NCBI RefSeq assembly: GCF_008802355.1
Contig: NZ_VZRA01000001.1
Location: 1,544,525 to 1,608,524 of the forward strand
DNA from: Oryzomonas sagensis
GTDB lineage: Bacteria > Desulfobacterota > Desulfuromonadia > Geobacterales > Pseudopelobacteraceae
Reading direction: 5' to 3'
Length of the DNA: 64,000 nucleotides
The stretch's first letter is position 1. Every line of letters starts with the position of its first letter. Positions 17,078 to 25,155 of this stretch are shown here, one piece after another. The position numbers and the translations under genes are program-made. The notes below the pieces were generated by a model. The model ran no database searches, was not told the DNA's origin, and worked only from the letters and a program-made list of their open reading frames with translations.

Positions 17078-18214
17078 TTACGCTTCCAGGGCTTGGTTCA
17101 AATCTTCGATCAGGTCGCCGCCGTCCTCGATGCCGACCGACAGACGCAGCAGGGTGTTGTTGATGCCGAGCCGCGCCCGGAGTTCAAGCGGTATGTCGGC
17201 GTGGGTCTGCACCTCGGGAAAGGTGATCAGGCTTTCCACCCCGCCCAGGCTCTCCGCAAAGGAGATCAGGCGCGTTTTCAGGAGCACCTGTTCCACCAGG
17301 GCGTGGGTTGCGACCTCAAAGGCGATCATGGCGCCGAAGCCGCGGGAATCGCGCTTTACCAGGGCATGGCCGGGATGGTCTTCGAGCCCCGGGTAATAGA
17401 CCTTGGCGATGGCCGGGTGCTTTTTCAGCCAGCCGGCGATTTTTGCGGCATTTTCCTGTTGCCGGTCCAGGCGGACCCCCAGGGTCTTTATGCCGCGCAT
17501 CACCAGCCAGGAGTCCTGGGGCCCCAGCACCGCGCCGGCGGCGTTCTGGTGGTAGGAGACCCGCTCGGCCAGTTCGGCGTCCTTGACCGCCACCAGCCCG
17601 GCGATGGCGTCGTTGTGGCCGGCCAGGTATTTGGACGCGCTGTAGACGGCGACGTCGGCCCCCAGGTCCAGGGGGCGCAGGAGGTACGGGGTGAGAAAGG
17701 TGTTGTCCACGATGAGGAGCAGACCGCGGTCACGGCAGAGGGTGGACAGGGCGGGGATGTCGGCGAACTTCAGCAGGGGGTTGGTGAGCGATTCGGCGAA
17801 TACCGCCCTGGTCCGGGGCGTGAGCGCTGCCCGCACCGCCTCCACGTCGCTCGTGTCGACATAGCTGAAGGTCAGCCCGAACTGGTTGAACACCTTGTCG
17901 AACAGGCGACAGGTGCCGCCGTACAGGTCCTCGGTAACGACCAGGTGGTCCCCCGAACGAAACAGCAACAGCAGGTTGGCGATGGCGGCCATGCCGGAGG
18001 AATAGGCAAAGGCGCGTGCCCCGTTATCGAGGCGGGCCATGCCGTCTTCCAGGGACTGACGGGTGGGGTTGCCCGAGCGGCTGTAATCATAGCCGGTGCT
18101 CTGGCCGAGCCCCGGATGCCTGAACGTGGCGGTCTGATAAATGGGCACCGAAACCGCGCCGGTCCGGGTATCCCATTCCAGACCGATCTGAACCGCCTGC
18201 GTACTGATATTCAT
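17078..18214 (-). CDS. PLP-dependent Cys/Met metabolism enzyme, first gene of the SAM-I operon
   Basis: 378 aa, ATG after GGGAGGTAGAAG. Motifs: YDYSRSGNPTR at 42-52, SSGMAAIAN, VDNTFLTPY, and Schiff-base Lys195 in SASKYLAGH. It is similar throughout to the downstream gene of identical length. As the first gene after a SAM-I riboswitch it is likely a cystathionine gamma-synthase or acylhomoserine sulfhydrylase (MetI-like), catalysing formation of cystathionine or homocysteine from an activated homoserine. Control is by premature termination when SAM is abundant. Which sulfur donor it uses cannot be read directly. Confidence 0.85.
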   Translation of the reverse strand: MNISTQAVQIGLEWDTRTGAVSVPIYQTATFRHPGLGQSTGYDYSRSGNPTRQSLEDGMARLDNGARAFAYSSGMAAIANLLLLFRSGDHLVVTEDLYGGTCRLFDKVFNQFGLTFSYVDTSDVEAVRAALTPRTRAVFAESLTNPLLKFADIPALSTLCRDRGLLLIVDNTFLTPYLLRPLDLGADVAVYSASKYLAGHNDAIAGLVAVKDAELAERVSYHQNAAGAVLGPQDSWLVMRGIKTLGVRLDRQQENAAKIAGWLKKHPAIAKVYYPGLEDHPGHALVKRDSRGFGAMIAFEVATHALVEQVLLKTRLISFAESLGGVESLITFPEVQTHADIPLELRARLGINNTLLRLSVGIEDGGDLIEDLNQALEA

Positions 18215-18230
18215 CTTCTACCTCCCAAAA

Positions 18231-18249
18231 TAAAAATCCCCTTCCGGGG
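18231..18249 (-). terminator. Candidate expression-platform terminator of the SAM-I riboswitch
   Basis: On the - strand, CCCC-GGAA-GGGG forms a short hairpin followed by ATTTTTATTTT, just before the ribosome binding site of the first met gene. A competing pairing is possible between GGAAGAG at 18277-18283 (the 3' flank of aptamer helix P1) and CTCTTCC at 18253-18259. The stem is short, so the exact switch geometry is uncertain. Confidence 0.5.
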
Positions 18250-18278
18250 TGTGGAAGAGGATTCCTCTAGGGCATCTC

Positions 18279-18387
18279 TTCCTTATCTCCCGAAACCGTG
18301 CGGTTTCGCTGGAATTGGCACCTTACCCTTGCAGGTTGGTTGCCGCGACGTCGTTGGGCCAGTCCCTCGGTCGCTCTCGATAAGAAA
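18279..18387 (-). promoter_or_regulatory. SAM-I (S-box) riboswitch aptamer
   Basis: Read on the - strand, helix P1 pairs TTTCTTATC with GATAAGGAA (one G-U). In between are the conserved S-box blocks GAGAG, GAGGGACTGGCCC, GCGGCAACC (kink-turn and pseudoknot region) and GGTGCCAATTCC, in the canonical order. It lies in the leader of the PLP-PLP-thiSF-mnmA operon. The class is known to bind S-adenosylmethionine and switch off Met/Cys genes. Confidence 0.95.
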
Positions 18388-18420
18388 TTTATGTATTTTT
18401 GTGTGAATTATTGTGGGTTG

Positions 18421-18449
18421 AGCCTACGATATGCCACCAATCTTGTCAA
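18421..18449 (-). promoter_or_regulatory. Candidate promoter of the SAM-I operon at 18.4 kb
   Basis: On the - strand a perfect TTGACA, 17-nt spacer and TAGGCT hexamer lie about 35 nt upstream of the riboswitch aptamer. Confidence 0.6.
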
Positions 18450-18525
18450 TAATATTTTAGCGGGAGGGGCCCGGAGCGCAGTGGGACGGGTGGTTATCAT
18501 TGCCGGTCCGGCGGCCCTCCCGTGC

Positions 18526-19032
18526 TCATTCCTTTTCGAGCACGATCGCCACCATGAACCAATCCTCGTCGGTTGCGAACCGGAGGGTGAGGGTGTCGAG
18601 ATTGTTGCCGGCATTGACATAGTAATCGTCGCCGCTGACCAGCGAAGGAGTTGACAGCTTGATATCGGCGCCGCCCGGTGAGATATGCTGCTTGAAGGAA
18701 CCGGCAATCATGTTGGAGATCTCGCCCAGGGCATCGCGGACATCGTCGTTCAGCTCGGTGACTTCCATGCCGAGCATGCTTGAGGTAAAGGCGAGCGCCA
18801 GCTTCTGGGGGGCATGCAGGCTCACCAGGCCGTTATACACACCGGCAAACCCGACCATTGCCGTAATGCAGTCCTTGAAATGTGTCTCCGGTGCCACCTG
18901 GAGCGGGAGGTGCAGCAGGTTTTCCATGCCCACCATGGTGCAGAACACCTCTTCCACATCACGGATGAGGTGTTTGAGCAGTTCGTCTTCGCTCGTGTGA
19001 AGAGCGTCCAGGAGGTCATTTTTCAGCGGCAT
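18526..19032 (-). CDS. Stand-alone CheX-family phosphatase
   Basis: 168 aa, ATG 6 nt after AAAGGGG. It is a CheX fold with the active-site ExxN in ALGEISNMIAGSFKQ near residues 115-129 and a second conserved stretch FVGFAGVYNGLVSLH-like near 75. CheX/CheC phosphatases remove phosphate from CheY~P. No che genes are adjacent. It is clearly paralogous to the protein at 51804. The gene is separated from the cytochrome operon by a terminator and preceded by a 10-bp inverted repeat in its leader. The receiver it acts on is unknown. Confidence 0.83.
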   Translation of the reverse strand: MPLKNDLLDALHTSEDELLKHLIRDVEEVFCTMVGMENLLHLPLQVAPETHFKDCITAMVGFAGVYNGLVSLHAPQKLALAFTSSMLGMEVTELNDDVRDALGEISNMIAGSFKQHISPGGADIKLSTPSLVSGDDYYVNAGNNLDTLTLRFATDEDWFMVAIVLEKE

Positions 19033-19065
19033 TGCACGCCCCTTTGTCGCGGGGCCGATTGCGCG

Positions 19066-19099
19066 TGACGGAAGGCGCACCGCTTCCCCCCTTCCGTCA
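19066..19099 (-). promoter_or_regulatory. Inverted repeat in the cheX leader
   Basis: Perfect 10-bp arms TGACGGAAGG / CCTTCCGTCA separated by 14 nt, 34 nt upstream of the cheX start at 19032. It could be an operator or a 5' UTR hairpin; no T-run follows. Confidence 0.4.
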
Positions 19100-19220
19100 A
19101 ACGACCACTATGCCCACACGTGCGATTGGTTTTTCCGTCCAGTCCGATGGTATCGGTGCAGAGGCCTACTCTGCATAATCGGGATGGAAATTTCAAGAGA
19201 AAATAAGACGATTATAATAT

Positions 19221-19253
19221 AAAAACAGCCTCGCACCGGGAGGGGCGAGGCTG
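19221..19253 (-). terminator. Intrinsic terminator of the cytochrome operon
   Basis: 9-bp stem (CAGCCTCGC / GCGAGGCTG) followed on the - strand by TTTTTAT, 50 bp after the stop of the monoheme cytochrome gene. Confidence 0.85.
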
Positions 19254-19303
19254 TGTGGAACAGATGGACAGCAGCGGGCCAAACGCCACGGTGACCTATA
19301 CCC

Positions 19304-19666
19304 CTACCTCGCGTTCTCGTCAAGCAGGTAATTCAACAGTATGACAACCTCCCTGATCTCTTGTTTGTTCATGTTGGAATTGGGTTTCCGCAGCATCTTG
19401 ATGCCATAGGCTTTTACCGCCTGCCGGTCAAAGGGCTGGCCGGTGATGGGAGCCCTCCCGGTCTGCACGGCAATGACGGTCCGTTCCATGGTGTGGCACT
19501 TGACGCATTTCCGCGACATGAGATCGAACGATGCCCTGTAGTTGGCCGGGATGCTGTCGGGATCGAAATTCATTCTGTCCCCGCGTCCCTTTACCCTGAT
19601 GCGTGCGTCGGCAACCGCGGCAATGACAAGCGTGAAGAGCGTGACCAGTATGATGAGCTTCCGCAT
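19304..19666 (-). CDS. Small periplasmic monoheme c-type cytochrome
   Basis: 120 aa, ATG 6 nt after GGAG. A signal peptide (about 1-21) exports it, and one heme-binding motif CVKCH is at 54-58. The rest is a compact helical domain with a Met in IKMLRKPNSNMN that could be the sixth ligand. It likely carries single electrons in the periplasm. As the last gene of a five-gene operon with a multiheme lipoprotein and a cytochrome-porin fusion, it is a candidate shuttle between the membrane and the outer-membrane component. Confidence 0.85.
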   Translation of the reverse strand: MRKLIILVTLFTLVIAAVADARIRVKGRGDRMNFDPDSIPANYRASFDLMSRKCVKCHTMERTVIAVQTGRAPITGQPFDRQAVKAYGIKMLRKPNSNMNKQEIREVVILLNYLLDENAR

Positions 19667-19711
19667 GTGAGACTCCTTCAGACGAGATTATGGCGGCTAG
19701 TAGAGCAAAAA

Positions 19712-21229
19712 TCAGAAACTGAACGTCACCCCGAGGGTGCCGATCTTGTTGGTTATGTCTTGGGCAGTATCATCCGGCCTTTTTATTGATGATCCGTTAG
19801 AAGGAAACCGGTAAGAAGTTACAATTTCGTGTTTGTACTCAAGGGCTATCTTCACGTTTTGAAGGGGGGCGTAGGCGAGGGTCGGGATAAAACGGCGCAC
19901 CAGGCCGCGCCCGTCATCCTGGTATTCGAACCGCAGGGCACCGATGAGGTTCTGGAGAAAGGTATACTCGCCTTCAACGGCGGCCACGTAGGATTTCAGT
20001 TCGATTGGGGTACTTGACAGGTTCAGGTAAGCATTGTCGTCCTTGCCCAGCACACCGGCCACCCTGAGCCTGAAGAGCTTGTAGAGGATGTCCAGGTCCG
20101 CTCCTGCGCGGTAATAGCTGTTCTGGATGGGGGGGGATACGCCTGTTGGGGTGTTCGGGGTGCCGTTCTTGCCGTAGTAGCCGTAGGCCCCAACGGTGAC
20201 CGTCAGGAAGTCGAAGATGCTCTCCTCCTTGGCCAGATCCACCTCCGGTTCGTTGGCCAGGTAATCCGCCCCGCCGAACTTGTAGGAGATGTGGCCGTAG
20301 CCTTCCTTGGTGTTTTGATCCTTGCGGTTCACCACCCCGGCGGCGACGAAGAAGCGGTTGGCAAGCACGGCGTTGGCCTCCAGTGCGTCCTGGGGCTGTT
20401 CGAGCTTGAATTCCGAAACGCCGACCGTGTAGGCGTAGGGGGCGAAGGAATTGGTCGTGGAGAGCTTGTTGTTGGACTTCCAGAGCCCGAGTTTCGGCTG
20501 CATGCGTCCCACCTTGAAGTTGATGGGGGTATCGAAGGCGTGGCGCCAGATAACGAACAGTTCGTTGATGTCGGTGCCGTTATTGCGCAGGGGGGCACTT
20601 GTCGTAGTATTGTTGTCCCTGAGACCTTCGCTGTAGGCCACATAGGTGGCGAAAAAGGCGGCCTTTTCCCGGAAATTGCCGCCGGCGTTCAGTTTGAGGG
20701 CACGCGTCGAGAGATCGAGCTCGTTGACGGCGTTGTGGTCGTAGGTCGCATGTATCGAGGCGGTGAAGGATATGGGCAGCAGTTCGGGGATGGCCGCCAG
20801 GAGAAGCCCTTCGGGCTTGGCCTCGCCTCCGGGAGCGGTGTCAGGCGCAGTAGCAGCCGCTTCCTGGGCCGGCGCGGGTGCGGACGCCTCTGGGGCCCCC
20901 AGTGCCCCTCCCTTCAATTTGCTCAACTTGTCGGCGTCACCCTCACCCTTCACCTCCATGGTTCCGCCAGCCGGCTTGGCTGTCGCCTTGGGGGTGGGGG
21001 GGGCTTCCTTGGCCTTGGCCGCCTTCTGCCCCTTGCCGAAGTAGACGTACGAGTTTTTAAGGAACGCCTCGCCGTACTCGTTCAATTCGGGGTAGATGGT
21101 ATGGCAGGTGCTGCATTCGACCTTGTAGGCGCGGCTGAATGCAGGGATGGCGTGGGATGAGGCAACCACAATCAGTTGGACAAGACAAGATCCTATAAGG
21201 CACAGAATCAAAGCCGGCTTTCTTGTCAT
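19712..21229 (-). CDS. Fused monoheme cytochrome / outer-membrane beta-barrel (Cyc2-like)
   Basis: 505 aa. A signal peptide ends near residue 27. Immediately after lies a heme motif CSTCH (39-43) within the pattern IPAFSRAYKVECSTCH followed by YPELNEYGEAF, which resembles the N-terminal heme plug of Cyc2-type cytochrome-porin fusions of iron oxidisers. Residues about 70-145 form a long Ala/Pro-rich linker. Residues about 150-505 alternate short amphipathic beta-strands with polar loops and end in Phe (VTFSF), the usual C-terminal signature of outer-membrane barrels. It probably moves electrons across the outer membrane. Direction and substrate are unknown. The neighbours are other cytochromes. 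Confidence 0.8.
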   Translation of the reverse strand: MTRKPALILCLIGSCLVQLIVVASSHAIPAFSRAYKVECSTCHTIYPELNEYGEAFLKNSYVYFGKGQKAAKAKEAPPTPKATAKPAGGTMEVKGEGDADKLSKLKGGALGAPEASAPAPAQEAAATAPDTAPGGEAKPEGLLLAAIPELLPISFTASIHATYDHNAVNELDLSTRALKLNAGGNFREKAAFFATYVAYSEGLRDNNTTTSAPLRNNGTDINELFVIWRHAFDTPINFKVGRMQPKLGLWKSNNKLSTTNSFAPYAYTVGVSEFKLEQPQDALEANAVLANRFFVAAGVVNRKDQNTKEGYGHISYKFGGADYLANEPEVDLAKEESIFDFLTVTVGAYGYYGKNGTPNTPTGVSPPIQNSYYRAGADLDILYKLFRLRVAGVLGKDDNAYLNLSSTPIELKSYVAAVEGEYTFLQNLIGALRFEYQDDGRGLVRRFIPTLAYAPLQNVKIALEYKHEIVTSYRFPSNGSSIKRPDDTAQDITNKIGTLGVTFSF

Positions 21230-21269
21230 GGTGGTGTCTTCCTCCTGTAATTTGATTAAATTCAGATCG

Positions 21270-23123
21270 TTACCAGCGGTAGCACATCCCTGAACTACTG
21301 TCGTAGTTTTTGCAGAGGAAGTTCAAGGCCTGCTCGGTATTGTAGGGGCCCGAGTAGGTTAATCCGCTGCCGGTAAGCGGCAATGTCGGCATGGTGGCCG
21401 TGTGGATGGCCGTATAGACGGTGCCGGGGTTCGCACCGGCGGTAAAATTCTGATTGTTATTCACCAGCCAGTCGATCGAGTCATAGATGAGCTGTTTGGA
21501 ATAGATCGGATTGTGGGTGTATCCGGCCGGATCGTTGAAGAAAAGGCTGTAGTTGAAGTAGGCGCCCATGGTGTAGGCTCCGGCGCGGATTTTGCTGGTG
21601 CCGGAGGCCGCCACGGTGTAATTGCCGAATTTCTTCCAGTTGTTGTTGGGGGATAGCCCGCTGCCGTTAATGCCGTAACTCTTCAACAGGGCATTGAGCA
21701 CCAGCACCGCTGCGCGGTAGCTGTCACGTTCGGCATTCATGAATGCTGCCGTGCGCGGTCTCGGGTCCGCTACCGTGGAGCCTGCATAGTGGCATTTACT
21801 GCATACTTGTTGCTCACTCGGCATGTCTTTGATGGAATCGCTGACGGTACCGGTATTCCCCCAACTTGCCGCCAAGACGTAGTGGGGACGGTCATTGGTC
21901 ATGTGGCAGACGATGCAGGCGCCCTTTGACGCCATGTTCAGAGCGGCACCGACATTTTTGTGGGTTGGGTTGACCGCGTACATGGAGTCGGCGAAAAACT
22001 GGAAGCCGCTCCTTCCCTGAAGGTTGGCCCCGGAGGCGAAATCGTGCGGTGAGATGCCTCCCGGGTTGGAGCCGTTATAGTCAAACAAGCCGAGTTTGTC
22101 GGCGGTCTTGATCATCTCCCCGACTTCGCGTCCTGCGTGACACGGCATGCATACGTTTGAATTGCCGAGCGAGTCGTACTGAATATTCAACGCGGCCCGG
22201 ATCAGGGGGGCGCCTGCGGGGTGGGACGAGTACATGTACCAGATCGAAGCTGCCGGTACACTGCGCAGCCTACCGCTGTAGGCGCTGCCATCGTTGGACC
22301 TGCCGTCGCTGTGGCAGGTGTCGCAGGCGGCAGTAGGCTCGCGGGTGGTGTCCTGATAGGTGGCACGGGCGTTTGCGGGATAATCGTTTCGCACGCCGTC
22401 CAGGTCCGGCAGTGCGTGTACATTCGTGAAGCCCGATGATACGAAATTGATGAAACCGGTGGAGGTATGGCAACGAACGCAGAAGTTGCCGTAGTTGGCA
22501 CTCGCCGTTAGTGCGCTCCCGCGTGTTTTGAAGTCGGTGGTACTGGGAAGGGCCGTGCCACCCATGGCGGAGCGTGACCACTGCTGAAGCATGGTCTTGG
22601 CAGTGGTGGTGTCGTGGGGATTATGGCATTTACGGCAGTAGTGCTTGTAATTGGTTGCAACGTAGACGGCTCGCCTGCCGGTGCTGAAGTGGATGAATTT
22701 CGTATCCCGGGCGACTGCATCGTAGACGGTAGTATTGAATACCCCGTTAGATTTGGCGTGGCACTTGTCGCACTTGCCGTCGGTATCCGGGTTCCTGCTG
22801 ACGTGGTTCGCGCTGCCCGGCGTACCGCTCGGCGTACCGCCATGGCATCGGCTGCAACTGTTGGGGTGTCCCGCCTCGGGCTCGTGGCAATCGGCGCAAC
22901 CGGCGGCGTTGGAGGTGTTGTGGACCGAAAGTTGCCATTCCTCGGCGATATTCTTGCCGGTGCCGGGACTGACGGCGTTTTGATGGCAATTGTTGTTGAA
23001 ACAGGCTTCCGACTGGGCCAGCTTTGTGCTGCCGCCGGCCGTAACCGTTTTTTCGCCGCAACCGGCCAAGGCCAGCAGGAACGCTGCCAGAAGCAATGAT
23101 GCAGCGATAATTCTTGAGACCAT
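21270..23123 (-). CDS. Multiheme c-type cytochrome lipoprotein (9 CXXCH plus one CX4CH)
   Basis: 617 aa. The ATG at 23123 follows AGGAGGATC and starts a lipoprotein signal with the lipobox LALAGC (C22). Nine CXXCH motifs lie at 76, 90, 118, 163, 215, 267, 325, 403 and 441, preceded by an atypical CFNNNCH (CX4CH) at 41-47. The last 170 residues have no heme motif. Such lipoproteins of Geobacter sit on the periplasmic or outer face of the outer membrane and relay electrons outward. It lies 40 bp before the cytochrome-porin gene and its start region overlaps no other gene. A tenth heme at the CX4CH site is possible but unproven. Confidence 0.88.
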   Translation of the reverse strand: MVSRIIAASLLLAAFLLALAGCGEKTVTAGGSTKLAQSEACFNNNCHQNAVSPGTGKNIAEEWQLSVHNTSNAAGCADCHEPEAGHPNSCSRCHGGTPSGTPGSANHVSRNPDTDGKCDKCHAKSNGVFNTTVYDAVARDTKFIHFSTGRRAVYVATNYKHYCRKCHNPHDTTTAKTMLQQWSRSAMGGTALPSTTDFKTRGSALTASANYGNFCVRCHTSTGFINFVSSGFTNVHALPDLDGVRNDYPANARATYQDTTREPTAACDTCHSDGRSNDGSAYSGRLRSVPAASIWYMYSSHPAGAPLIRAALNIQYDSLGNSNVCMPCHAGREVGEMIKTADKLGLFDYNGSNPGGISPHDFASGANLQGRSGFQFFADSMYAVNPTHKNVGAALNMASKGACIVCHMTNDRPHYVLAASWGNTGTVSDSIKDMPSEQQVCSKCHYAGSTVADPRPRTAAFMNAERDSYRAAVLVLNALLKSYGINGSGLSPNNNWKKFGNYTVAASGTSKIRAGAYTMGAYFNYSLFFNDPAGYTHNPIYSKQLIYDSIDWLVNNNQNFTAGANPGTVYTAIHTATMPTLPLTGSGLTYSGPYNTEQALNFLCKNYDSSSGMCYRW

Positions 23124-23173
23124 GTGTGATCCTCCTGAAAAAATGCGCAACATGCCTTTCAACGGCTGTCCGG

Positions 23174-23923
23174 CTATCTCAGCAAACGGTAGATATAGAT
23201 GAACGTCCCTCCGACGGAAAGGCTGGACAGGAAGCCGGCATACTTGTTGACGAGGGCCGAGATCTGCACCCGGTCGGCAAATTTGTCGATATCCGACACC
23301 TCGTCGGTCATGACGGCGATAATGTCCTGCCAGTCCTTGTCCCACTGGAAGATTTGCAGATAGAGCTCCGAGCCCCTCCAGAGGAAAATCAGGAAGAAAA
23401 CAATGCCAAAGGCTATGAACCCCTTTGAAATGGGGGAGTCTTTGATGGCGACATAGATCTTGCGGATCAGTTCCAGGTTCATGATCGAGAGAAACACCCA
23501 GATGGCGTTCTCGACGATTTTAAAGTTCCTGATGGTATTGGGGCTGGGGGTCGGATTGACGAACAGGAAGAGGCCGCCTGCGACCAGGATGAGCAGCGAG
23601 AAAAGATAGACGGTAACCTTCTTGCCTGAAATCTCGAAGGTGCGGCAAAAAACATAGTACTCCAGAAAGCCATGGGTGATTACGACAATCGCCACGGTCC
23701 CGACAATATTGTGGAACGCGGAAAGTTTGTAATAGTGGACCCAGGGATTAATGGCATACGCCTGCCCGAGGAAGATGAGAAAGAAACCGATGGAAATGCT
23801 GGTCCACACGCGGGCGTTGCCGATACTGAAGTAAAAGCTTATGGCACCGGCCAAGCCCCAGAAGATCGTCCTGATAAGCTCAAAGGTGTTGACCTGGGAG
23901 AGCAACTCAATGAATTGTTCCAT
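23174..23923 (-). CDS. Seven-helix integral membrane protein of the cytochrome operon
   Basis: 249 aa with about seven hydrophobic segments (near 15-35, 38-58, 70-90, 103-122, 133-160, 167-191 and 229-247). I recognise no family with confidence. His residues are few (63, 71, 84) and all lie around the second and third helices, so a b-type diheme bundle is not evident. Position between a DUF4388-like gene (31 bp) and the multiheme lipoprotein (50 bp) suggests an inner-membrane part or sensor of the electron-transfer system, but this is inference from context only. Confidence 0.72.
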   Translation of the reverse strand: MEQFIELLSQVNTFELIRTIFWGLAGAISFYFSIGNARVWTSISIGFFLIFLGQAYAINPWVHYYKLSAFHNIVGTVAIVVITHGFLEYYVFCRTFEISGKKVTVYLFSLLILVAGGLFLFVNPTPSPNTIRNFKIVENAIWVFLSIMNLELIRKIYVAIKDSPISKGFIAFGIVFFLIFLWRGSELYLQIFQWDKDWQDIIAVMTDEVSDIDKFADRVQISALVNKYAGFLSSLSVGGTFIYIYRLLR

Positions 23924-23954
23924 TATTAGCCTCCGATTGCGCTATAAAAAGTGT

Positions 23955-24920
23955 TCAATGTCCTGATTTTGCCGCGGTGATGATTCTGGAAAGTTGTTCC
24001 ATCATTACTTTAAGGCTGGTTGCGCTGATGAGCAGCTTTGCCGAACGCTCGACGCCGGCGAGGAATTGCACCACATTGGTCTCGTCGAGCAGACAGCTGT
24101 TGCCGCCCTGGTCATTCAGCTCTTTATCGACGATACCCCGCCCGACCCTGCCGACCGATTCGACGACAATGGCCTTTACCCGATCTTCCAGTTCCTCGAG
24201 TTTCCCGGCAATGTTCTTTCTCTCCCGCTCTTCGCGCGCCGTATTGATTTTATTGATCTCGGATTGCTGAAGCGCAACGGCGGTTTCCCAGATGTTCTGT
24301 ATGTTGATTATCTCCAGCAGGTTCAACCCCATCAGGTGCTCAACCCCCTGAGTCGTAAAAAGGTCGATCTTGGCGCCGGGCAGCCCGGCGATCTTCTGGG
24401 ATTCGCTGGATGATGTCTCGATATCCTGGGAACCGTCATGGAAAAATCCCAGGGGAGCGCCGTCCTTGTAGAAGATTATGGTTGAACGCTCATCGGTGTA
24501 AATCCGCAGGCAGCCACTCATCCTGTCGGAACCGATTTTTTCCAGAAGGGCCTTGATGTCGACCAGTTTCAGTTCCTGTGCCTTGTAGAGAATCTCGCCC
24601 TGGAGCAGGGCATGGATACATCTGGTGAGGTCTTTGGAAAGCTTGTAGACGTTGAGGGTGCCGCCGCTGGTGCCGACCATCAGGTGGCACAGGGCCGTCA
24701 AGGCCTCAAGGCCGGTTTGCCGGCTGCCGTTTTCTTCTTCGTGCAGCGCACTGACTACTTTACCTGCCTCAAACACCAGGATGACAGTCGATTTCTGAAA
24801 AACAAAGCTGGCATATCCGGTGAAAGTGCCGGTGCTCAGCTTTGCCAGGATTTCCGGCAGCTTCAGCGTGCCGACTGCCAGATTCTCAAAAAGAGGGTTG
24901 CCTTTCGGAAGAAGGAACAT
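23955..24920 (-). CDS. DUF4388-like two-repeat protein with C-terminal coiled coil
   Basis: 321 aa, ATG after GGAGATAGTT. Two copies of a beta-rich module are visible: TFTGYASFVFQKSTVILVFEAG at about 33-54 and MSGCLRIYTDERSTIIFYKDG at about 134-154. The pattern of inducing effect, then a conserved GxxV/L strand, resembles DUF4388 / PATAN-like modules used in bacterial signalling. Residues about 225-260 are charged helix, likely coiled coil. No signal peptide or catalytic motif is seen. As the first gene of the cytochrome operon it may be a cytoplasmic regulatory or scaffolding partner; the function is unknown. Confidence 0.65.
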   Translation of the reverse strand: MFLLPKGNPLFENLAVGTLKLPEILAKLSTGTFTGYASFVFQKSTVILVFEAGKVVSALHEEENGSRQTGLEALTALCHLMVGTSGGTLNVYKLSKDLTRCIHALLQGEILYKAQELKLVDIKALLEKIGSDRMSGCLRIYTDERSTIIFYKDGAPLGFFHDGSQDIETSSSESQKIAGLPGAKIDLFTTQGVEHLMGLNLLEIINIQNIWETAVALQQSEINKINTAREERERKNIAGKLEELEDRVKAIVVESVGRVGRGIVDKELNDQGGNSCLLDETNVVQFLAGVERSAKLLISATSLKVMMEQLSRIITAAKSGH

Positions 24921-24973
24921 AACTATCTCCTAGAGTAGAAATCATCATAACAGCAGCCGGCTAATGTTTCATA

Positions 24974-25002
24974 TTTGTATACCTGTTCAAAAATCATGTC
25001 AA
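24974..25002 (-). promoter_or_regulatory. Candidate promoter of the cytochrome operon
   Basis: On the - strand a perfect TTGACA is followed after 15 nt by TATACA or after 17 nt by TACAAA, in an AT-rich gap upstream of the gene starting at 24920. I found no riboswitch core in this leader. Confidence 0.55.
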
Positions 25003-25073
25003 ACAATTATGCTTATTTATACATAACTTAATTGCCATTAACTTAATTTTAGCAATCACTTTTCACTCCCCAA

Positions 25074-25109
25074 AAAACAGACAGGGCCTCTCGATGTGGG
25101 AGGCCCTGT
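25074..25109 (-). terminator. Intrinsic terminator after kdpC
   Basis: 10-bp stem (ACAGGGCCTC / GAGGCCCTGT) followed on the - strand by CTGTTTTTTGGGG, 47 bp after the kdpC stop. Confidence 0.88.
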
Positions 25110-25155
25110 GACCAAAGGGTATGTGCGGTTCCGATACGATGTGGCCGCTTCTGGT

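Noticed and set aside
18526-19666. CheX as a member of the cytochrome operon
   Set aside because: A strong terminator at 19221-19253 separates them.
23174-23923. Seven-helix protein as a b-type quinol-oxidising cytochrome
   Set aside because: Only His63, His71 and His84 are present, all near helices 2-3, so paired axial ligands on separate helices are lacking.
24921-25080. c-di-GMP/cGAMP riboswitch in front of the cytochrome operon
   Set aside because: The conserved GEMM core blocks are absent from this AT-rich leader; I also did not find them before the propeller gene.
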